From assembly GCA_014058105.1 (NCBI GenBank), contig JACGCM010002460.1, forward strand, positions 248,001 through 312,000: 64,000 nt of DNA, read 5' to 3'. Under the pieces are notes generated by a model that saw only the letters and a list, made by a program, of their open reading frames with translations, searched no databases and had not been told where the DNA came from. Shown piece by piece: positions 56,399 to 64,000 of the stretch (the stretch's first letter is position 1; every line of letters begins with the position of its first letter). The translations under genes were made by a program, and so were the position numbers. Source of the stretch: Kingdonia uniflora (taxonomy: Eukaryota > Streptophyta > Magnoliopsida > Ranunculales > Circaeasteraceae).

Positions 56399-59300
56399 AT
56401 GGCAGTGTTTGGATGCTCTGCTCCGTTTTCTCTTTCGTCCCCATGTGTTTCTAGGTTTTCAAAGAGGTATTTTGAGGTCCAAAAGTGTTTATTTGTATCC
56501 CCAACAACACAAAAATGCTCTACAACTAGGAAGACTAGTTTGCGGAGCGGGAGGTATTTTGAGGTCCAAAAGTGTTTATTTGTATCCCCAACAACACAAA
56601 GATGCTCTACAAGTAGGAAGACTAGTTTGCGGAGCGGTATGGAGAGTTTAACTTTGCCCGCGGCGACGCCTTTCAATGAGGTTCAGAAGTGTTAATTATG
56701 GTTTTTTATTATAAATATTGCGATTGAGGAAGATTGGTGTATTTTGTGATATAATGTTGCTTACTTGCTTATGCAGATTATTGAAACTTTGATAAGTAAG
56801 GTGGATTTGTCGGAAACAGAGGCAGAGGTCTCTCTTGATTTCTTGCTTAGCGAAGCTAATGAAGCGTTGATTAGTGCTTTCTTAGTTCTTTTGAGAGCTA
56901 AAGGGGAGACCTTTGAGGAGGTATATTAGGTTTAAGCATTATTTCGTTAAACCTGATGGTATTATAATATGAGTAGTTTTGATGGTATTGTCATTGCATG
57001 TGCAGATTGTAGGATTGGCAAAGACAATGTATAATTGTTGTAGGAAAGTTGAAGGATTGAGCGATGTTGTTGACATTGTGGGGACTGGTGGTGATGGGGC
57101 TAACACTGTTAACATCTCAACAGGGGCTTCTATCCTTGCTGCAGCTGCTGGGGCAAAAGTTGCAAAGGTAAAAATCTCATTTGTTCATGCAGGGCATAGG
57201 GTCAGAATTTAGTTTTAGCATATGTACTGATTGCTATGCCCACGTAACAGCATGGAAACCGTTCTAGTTCTTCTGCTTGTGGAAGTGCCGACGTGTTGGA
57301 ATCATTGGGAGTGGTGATTGACATGGACCCTGAGGTTAGTAAAACAAAATTAGGTTCCTAACTAGCTTATTGAAATATTGCTATTGATTTGAATGTAGAC
57401 CAATTACATGATTAAGTTTGGTAATCAATGGTGATGATGTCAAAGTTTGTGCAAATTTTGAGTGTAAAAAACTACTTTTTTGTATCATGTTTCTTATTCA
57501 TAATTCTCATAGATCAAACTGTCTATTATAAGCTCTCTCACAATTGATCTATGAAGTATGAGCACTTCCAGGTCCCGCGATGTAGGATTTTACTATGTTT
57601 ATTTTATGGGATCTAAATAATAAATGGATAATTTATTTGAAAAGAGTCTTGTATTCCCACATTGTGGTGGCAAATTATGCATTCAAATAAAAATGAAGTG
57701 AGAAGAAACTGAACGCAAAAAAAAAAATAAAAAAAAATGGGAGAAGTTGCAAATTCTTTGACCACGTGGTAAAATTTAATTCCTCTTACCACTTTTATAA
57801 TAAATCCACTATCTATCTGTAACTGAATTGGCACCGTCCTTGTAAAAGTATTTTGCGACCCAGGAAGCTGGTTATCATCCGCAATAGGTATCTACTACTT
57901 TACAGTGGAAGAGTCTATTTCCCAGCTCACGGCAAACATTGTATTCAGTGTTCTACATAAAACTAATTAGTTAGTAAATCCTTTTTGTTCTTTCTAAGAC
58001 AGGCATAAACTTTCACTAGTCCTTGTATCTTCATTTGCTTAGATGGGTTTGTTATTATTATTTTTTTGCATAAACTTATTACTGCATAACCCTTGTTTTT
58101 TACTGTGTGAAATACTCTACTTTTTTATGGTGATCATTTTTTCTACATTTCTTCTTTGAATTAGGGGGTAAAAAGATGTGTGGAGGAAGCAGGTATTGGA
58201 TTTATGATGGCTCCGACGTATCATCCAGCAATGAAAATCGTTGGTCCAGTGAGGAAAAAACTTAAAGTGAAGACTGTATTTAACATATTGGGCCCAATGT
58301 TAAATCCTGCAAGGGTACCTTTTGCAGTCGTTGGCGTGTACAAGGAAGAGTTGGTAAGCTCATACATTAGGGATTGCAACATTGTTCTTGTTCCACATTA
58401 TGGAAATAATACCTATATATTTTTTCTCTGTTATGTTTAGAAAATTGTTTCTTGTTCCACAGGTCATCAAAATGGCTAAAGCATTGCAAAGATTTGGCAT
58501 GAAAAGAGCACTAGTTGTTCATTCTGAGGGTTTGGATGAAATGAGTCCCCTTGGTGAGATTTCTATTGCATTCACTTCTCACCTTAGGTTCTTTGTTTTT
58601 CTTATGTTTTAATGACGGGTGATTTATTTCCACTAATTTTAACAGGACCTGGCCTAGTTTTCGATGTTACTCCTAATGGAATCGAGAAGTTCTACTTTGA
58701 TCCATGTAAATCATCTTCTTTTAACATCATTTATTTTATTTTATTTTAATTTTCAACCATTTCGAGTTAGTGCAATATTTCACTCTATCTATGGATTCTA
58801 TACCTGGTTGAGTGCATGTTATAAAAAGGAGATATGATCTTCACATAGAGTTAGTGTTAGGCAACTGACTGTTGTGAGGACGATTGTCATGAACAGGGTA
58901 ATTTAATAATTTTTTCTTTTATTTGCCAATATTATCGTTATGTGGGTCCAACAATAGACTTTTCGTTTCCTATATAAACGTACACGTACACATATTTGTA
59001 TATTATTAATAAGGGGCTTTTTGCTCTTTTAAAAGTAATTATCAATACAGGAATTCTTCTAATATTAACTCATTGCCTGATGTTATTTAGTGGATTTTGG
59101 TATTCCTCGATGCACTCTGGAAAGCTTAAGAGGGGGAGGTCCAGAATTTAATGCAGACGTCCTTAGGCGTGTACTGTCTGGTGAAAGAGGATCTATAGCA
59201 GATGCACTTGTAATATTTTTTCCATTACTTTTTTTATAGCACATTTAAGCCATTCCCCAATTACGTGCATTAAACTTCTCTGTGAATCTGCTTTATTATG

Positions 59301-60037
59301 CTATTATGTTTCATATATGATAGATCTAGTTATTTGTGCACTAGAACTCACTATACATAAATAATGATTTTCCTAAGAATGCCATTAGGAATTTGGATGC
59401 TTCTATTGGGTCTTTTCACTTTTTCGGTTGCGCTAGACATAGATGATGATTTCCCAAGCATGTTCCCCACATTCGCATGTTTCTGTTGTTCATCTTTGTG
59501 TATTGAAATTAAATTTCTGAACTTCTATGGCATGATATAGTTAAGTAACCTTTGGTTTATCAAGCTGCTTGAAGATAGGAATTATGAGACCTTGTAAAAA
59601 TGAGCAGGTGCATATACGTTGGCTTTCGTTTCATCTAGTTTTCCATATATTATTTTGTTTTATTTAATAATTAAGGAAATATGATCTGAATATCTATTGT
59701 TACTATATTAACCATGTTGTAAACAATCAACAGATCCTAAACGCGGCAGCGGCTTTATTAGTAAGCGGACATTCAAGCAGTCTAGCGGAAGGGGTATCCC
59801 TGGCTCGTGAGACACATGAATCAGGGAAGGCACTCCAGACACTTGAGTCTTGGATTGATATCTCCAATGTCAGTAAATTTACAGTTCAATTTAATTCCTT
59901 ACTTTTCCCTTTTCAGAAAACCTTAGAACCTTCATGGTAAAATTATGTAGGGGAGTAAATTTTTTCACTTAATGTTTATTTTCTTACTTGGACCATTACA
60001 GAAGGTGAAAAATGAAGATATGGTAGTAGTTGTCTGA
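56399..60037 (+). CDS. TRP1: Anthranilate phosphoribosyltransferase, chloroplastic
   Basis: Ten exons: 56399-56680, 56777-56920, 57006-57167, 57251-57334, 58165-58353, 58463-58553, 58646-58705, 59091-59209, 59734-59868, 60002-60037. They join in frame to 433 residues. The enzyme transfers phosphoribosyl from PRPP to anthranilate, the second committed step of tryptophan synthesis in plastids. An N-terminal Ser/Thr-rich transit peptide precedes [13 protein letters not shown]. The PRPP/anthranilate motifs [17 protein letters not shown] and [17 protein letters not shown] are intact, as are [11 protein letters not shown] and [12 protein letters not shown]. Length agrees with Arabidopsis TRP1 (444). 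The transit region contains a 29-residue tandem duplication. All introns are GT-AG. The promoter and leader also exist as a duplicate upstream. Confidence 0.95.
56465..56638 (+). repeat. 87-bp in-frame tandem duplication in the TRP1 transit peptide
   Basis: The unit from 'aggtattttgaggtccaaaa' to 'agtttgcggagcgg' occurs at 56465-56551 and 56552-56638 with only a few differences. It encodes 29 residues ([16 protein letters not shown]..). The upstream partial copy has one unit, so the duplication is probably later than the gene-end duplication. Confidence 0.92.
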
Positions 60038-60533
60038 GGTTTCATCTGGAAAGAAAATTCCCTGTTCGAAGGCCGCAGCGTAAGAGGTTTGTGGTTATGT
60101 TTTTGTTAGAAAAAAAGTGCATACAAATTGATTGACGTGCGAAGTGTACGAACTTGCAAGTGACAATGTTTACATGATAAATTATAAATTATAATGCGAT
60201 CAGATCTAATTTTTCATTTCCTCAATTGTTTTGTCATCAGTACCAATTGTGTTTGGCTTTAGTACAAAAAGGATAAAGGGTTGCATAGCACTTTGCTTTG
60301 ATACAAGCTCTTATGGATGCACTGGGTTTTAGACTTTTAGTTAATTTCACTTTGGTAGCTGCAGCCTGCATGCACGCTCAACTCTTAAAATTCATGCACA
60401 TTTTTTTTCTTCCTTGAGGCCCAAAATTGCACCAAAAAATGAAAATTTGAGCTAGATACTTTAAGTACTAAAATCATGATAAACTAGGTAATGAAAGAAC
60501 GGCATTGTAGTCGAGTTACCAGATTTCTATGCT

Positions 60534-60783
60534 TAGAGCATCTCCTAAAGTGCCTTACCGACTTGGTTGAAAAAAAGCCAAATCCAAGTCAGTGAGGTTC
60601 TATTTGTTTAATTTTTTTTTTCCTTTTTTTATATTGTTTGTGGGTCCGATTTAAATGGAGACGATAGACAAATCTAACCGTCTACTCACTTTATCTTAAT
60701 ATAAATACGCACTTTCTATATGTCAGTGCTCACGTCAGCATTAACTCTTTGCGCATAGGTGGGTCCCGCAAAAGATGCTCTAA
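60534..60783. mobile_element. MITE with TTAGAGCATCT ends
   Basis: About 250 bp with mirror-image ends 'ttagagcatct' and 'agatgctctaa' (11 perfect inverted bases including the flanking TA). It is non-coding with a poly-T stretch. The ends resemble the GAGCATC tips of the Tourist-like element at 20231, so a PIF/Harbinger relation is likely. Confidence 0.7.
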
Positions 60784-60900
60784 ATGAAAGTTTCTGGTTG
60801 CGACTTATTTACGCGGTTAATACGTCTGGTCTTTCTGTCGACGACGTTTTATATTTTACTTCTAGGGTGATGTTCATAATTTTTCACCATTTACCTCTGG

Positions 60901-61211
60901 CAGCGGCGGAGCCAGAGGCTTAGGAGTGGAATTTTTTTTCTTCTGAAATTGGAGCGGTGAAGGTCAAAGGTTTGTGTTTGATGAAGAGAGAGTGATGATA
61001 GTGAAGAGAGGATTATCAGGAGCCAAAGAGTCGGGGTGTTACTTTGTTGTGGAGCTGGGCTTCAAGCCTTCAACTCTTGTCTTGTGGGGCTTGGATGGAA
61101 ATCTGCAAGCTGTTACTATTTTTTTTTTGATGTGGGTATATATAAGAGGGAAATCTGCAAAAAAAAGTGGGGTTGTCGGGCACCCCCTTGCCCCCCCTAA
61201 ATCCGCCCCTG
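60901..61211. mobile_element. hAT-type MITE
   Basis: A 311-bp element begins CAGCGGCGGAGCC and ends with the complement of CAGGGGCGGATTTAG, terminal repeats typical of hAT elements. The 8 bases ACCTCTGG (60893-60900) and ACCTTTGG (61212-61219) flank it, an 8-bp target duplication with one mismatch. Open frames inside are accidental. Confidence 0.85.
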
Positions 61212-61551
61212 ACCTTTGGCGCACGTGAGATCTATGCACGTGAACATTCACAACTATAATCCACGTGTCATGTTTTGATTGGATGAATATGCACTGTTGG
61301 GATGGTGCTACGTGAATTGCTCATATTCAAAGGGTGGCAAGGGTTAATCAACTCTTTTTCTCTTCATAAAACCATTCCCACTCCTCATTTCTCTTCAAGA
61401 AAATAACCCTATCAAACTAAAACAAATCCATATCTTCAAGCTCAACAATCTCTCAATCCAATTCTCAAAGCCACTCTCAACCCTCCCATCCAAGTCAACA
61501 ACCTAACTTCTCTCTCAACACTTAGTTTGATTTATTTTATTTTTTTGCCTT

Positions 61552-61890
61552 TGAGGCATTTATCAGAACTGCCCGTATTTTATTAGAAGCCTGTGATTTA
61601 GTTTTTGATGTAGCCAGTAGGGGAAAACAATTCTTAATAGTTGGTACCAAAAATAAAAGTAAAGCAGCTGATTCAGTAGCATCAGCTGCAATAAGGGCTC
61701 GATGTCATTATGTGAATAAAAAATGGCTCGGTGGTATGTCAACAAATTGGTCTACTACAACAGAAACAAAAATTCAGGGACTTGAGAGCGGAACAAAAGA
61801 CGGGAAGGCTGAATCATTTCCGAAAAGAGATGCAGCAATGTTAAAGAGACAATTATCTCGCTTGCAAACATATCTTGAGATCGATCCATG
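61552..61890 (+). pseudogene. rps2: Nuclear copy of chloroplast rps2 (NUPT)
   Basis: The sequence encodes the middle of plastid ribosomal protein S2: [47 protein letters not shown] and [17 protein letters not shown]. Small indels, an extra Ser codon and a deletion in the TTETRLHK region have accumulated, and the 5' and 3' thirds are missing. It lies in nuclear DNA between a MITE and a PP2A relic, so it is plastid DNA transferred to the nucleus, not a working gene. Confidence 0.88.
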
Positions 61891-62308
61891 AAGACACCTA
61901 TGATGGGTAAGAAAACATAATATACGATTTTTTAAGCAATGTTGTGTTTTTCTTTTGTAAATATGATTTGATTTGTATCCCACAGACACATTGCTCGTTA
62001 TTTTAGAATTTGCCTCACTGTTTTTCTTCGCCTCAGTTCAAAACGTCTAACCTGTACATATTTCTGTAATTGCTGGAAATTTTTATGTTTTTACAGAGTA
62101 GATTCTCAGGCGAAGCCGATAATGTCAAAACCGTATACTTAGTATGTGGAAACTGTAGAGGAACATTCTTTTTTAAGATGTGGATATTTTTATTTTAGGT
62201 ACATATTGGGTAGAGTTTAGCACCTCTATTCTCTGGGCATGGTCCTATATCTCAGTTTTCTCAACCAGTTTGGATAACGCCAAATTTGTGGTGAAGTCCT
62301 GAATTCAG

Positions 62309-63936
62309 GACCCTTCTAGGAAGGAATTGGAGCCTTTGGATTACACTGCTAAAAGGCATCCAGAATATCTCTATAAGACTGAATTTCAGAGCCATGAGCC
62401 AGAGGTATGATCTCTTTGGCATGGTTAACGTGATAGTCTCAAACTAGTTTATGTATTTCTGTGCTTACAGTGTGGGTTGCGCTTTAGTTTGATTACTTGA
62501 AGAGTGTGGAAATTGAAGAGAAGATCAATAAAGTAAAATGGTGCGCAAAGCCAAATGAGTCGATGTTTCTTCTGTCAACAAATGATAAAACAATTAAGTT
62601 ATGGAAGGTGACGATGCTTTAGAGTTGAGTATCTGCTGTTATCCGAGAGATATCGTTAGATTGGATTTGTTTTCCTAAAAGGTCCACTTGATTTGGTATT
62701 TAGGTGAAGGACCAGAAAGTGAAGAAAGTCAAAGAAATGGAGCAGCATCCATCTATATGTTTGGAAAATGCTCTACTAGCAGAAAAAAGTTGTGACTGGG
62801 CAGCATGAAACATCTGTGGCAAATAACTATCGACTGGAGTGGTCAAATAAGATGTCCCCATTTTCTTAGAATGGCCTTACTAAAGTAAGTTTATGTGTAT
62901 GAACTAAGAAGTAAAGCTCTTTGATTTCCTTCATGTTGTTTCTCATTTTTTTTAGCAAAAGGCTTAGCATTTTGTCATGTTTTTTCTCAGTTATTTCTTT
63001 TGGTTGGGATAAATTACGAAATAACCGAGTTGCATTATTTTATAACCAGATAGAGAAAATAGGGGAGGCTTCTCCTGCAAGACGTCGAAGGGTATTTGCT
63101 CATGCTCATGATTACAATATTAATTTCATCTCAAACAACAGGTGAGTTCAAAATCTTGCTTTCTACAATATTAGACAGTTTATCGTTGAAGTGTTATGTG
63201 CAAAAGAAATATATTATTAACATTAAAATGTTCCTATGCATAATACCTATTTTTCGACTGTTACTAGGATTAGACACAGGGATCCCACTGTAAATTGCCG
63301 GGTGATCTCAGAGCTGGGAGGTACCTGTTCGTCCAGATCATCCCTCGAAGCTTAATGAGATAAGTTGGTCGGGATTGCCTTTGATGTTTTACTCACAGTC
63401 TTTGCTGATTTGGATGTGAACTTGCAGCAACTAACATCTCAGATAATCTCATAATTATCTCTTCTATTTATTACCTACGTGTCTAGCTGTGTATTTCCAT
63501 TTCTATCTAGAAGTTATCTGATTTAAGTAGGTCTTCTTACTTGGCAATTGCGGCGAAAATTCTTACCAGAACAAAAAGGAAAAACTCTAGATGTTTTGGT
63601 ACTAGGACTTTATATTATGTCAATAATGCCAAGTGCTAGCTCTATTATCAGCCCACGTTTATTTTCCCATATGTAAGCCATTAATTTTTTTGCAAAATGT
63701 ATTCTCTTCGCTTTATTAATTTTAATTATAGTAGCAGCAAATTTGTTATAACAGAAGTTCGTTAAGACTTTTTGTTTCATCTAAAATTGTACCTCTTGTT
63801 CACAATTCCCTCTACAGTGATGGTGAGACATTTATTTCTGCGGATGACCTAAGGATAAATTTATGGAACTTGGAGATCAGTGATCAATGTTTCAATATCG
63901 TTGACATGAAGCCGTCCAAAATGGAGGATCTAACAG
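62309..63936 (+). pseudogene. PP2A 55-kDa regulatory subunit B, worn copy
   Basis: Recognisable exons: 62309-62404 (LDYTAKRHPEYLYKTEFQSH), 62488-62607 ([33 protein letters not shown]), from 62703 (KDQKVKKVKEME, soon in a stop at about 62807), about 63052-63141 (RRRVFAHAHDYNINFISNN) and 63818-63936 ([20 protein letters not shown]). They follow the WD40 propeller of the B55 family, which directs PP2A to substrates. The exon with RLP.VTS is lost, the KVKEM exon ends in frame-shifted sequence, and the first WD exons are not found upstream. The last exon is well preserved, and the gene may continue past the window. Confidence 0.8.
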
Positions 63937-64000
63937 GTGACCTCTCACTCGGAACTGTAGCTTACTTGTATGAGCTACCCTTTATTTATCTCTTTGTTGA

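Noticed and set aside
60974..61251. Open frames of 70-84 residues on both strands
   Set aside because: They lie inside or across the border of the non-coding hAT MITE and overlap each other.

Overview
The window is nuclear DNA of a flowering plant, most likely a eudicot. It is AT-rich, its genes have many GT-AG introns, its disease-resistance and receptor-kinase families are plant-specific, it holds a nuclear copy of a chloroplast gene, and it is littered with LTR, LINE, SINE and MITE relics. I cannot name the species. Exon borders below were placed by hand from reading frame, splice consensus and remembered family alignments.

Left part (1-12,100): the 3' half of a ROOT UVB SENSITIVE 6-like gene (+), a decayed F-box/DUF295-like remnant, a complete seven-exon CKI1-type hybrid histidine kinase (+, 3755-7892), and scattered pieces of G-type lectin S-receptor-like kinases (8940-11040).

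Resistance cluster (12,190-22,170): a coiled-coil NBS-LRR gene (-) whose coiled-coil and NB-LRR parts lie in different frames, a second copy reduced to the coiled-coil exon (-), a phi-class glutathione S-transferase (+), and repeated copies of the resistance-gene upstream DNA. A Tourist-like MITE lies at 20,231.

SART3 locus (22,503-32,836, -): sixteen exons give an uninterrupted 822-residue HAT-repeat/RRM splicing factor. One intron is of GC-AG type, one holds a SINE, and one holds a 2.3-kb solo LTR with a perfect target-site duplication.

Repeat-rich middle (33,400-44,000): LTR pieces, a minisatellite, palindromic repeats, a LINE endonuclease relic split by a solo LTR, and a 5'-truncated LINE with an RNase H domain. 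The second LINE sits in the last intron of a gamma-tocopherol-methyltransferase-like gene (-, 42,339-47,182).

Right part (48,500-64,000): convergent internal fragments of a NAP1 histone chaperone and a cell-wall invertase, a broken wall-associated-kinase-type extracellular protein, and a complete ten-exon anthranilate phosphoribosyltransferase gene (+) preceded by a rearranged partial copy of its own 5' end. After these come two MITEs, a chloroplast rps2 fragment, and a PP2A B55 relic that runs off the window.

The genes do not form a pathway. The main interest is genome dynamics: nested insertions that can be read to the base, gene-fragment clusters, partial tandem duplications that alter coding regions, and repeat expansions inside proteins. 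I found no convincing undescribed molecular system. The best candidates for follow-up are the NAP1/invertase fragment cluster, the TRP1 5' chimera and the LINE-altered methyltransferase.
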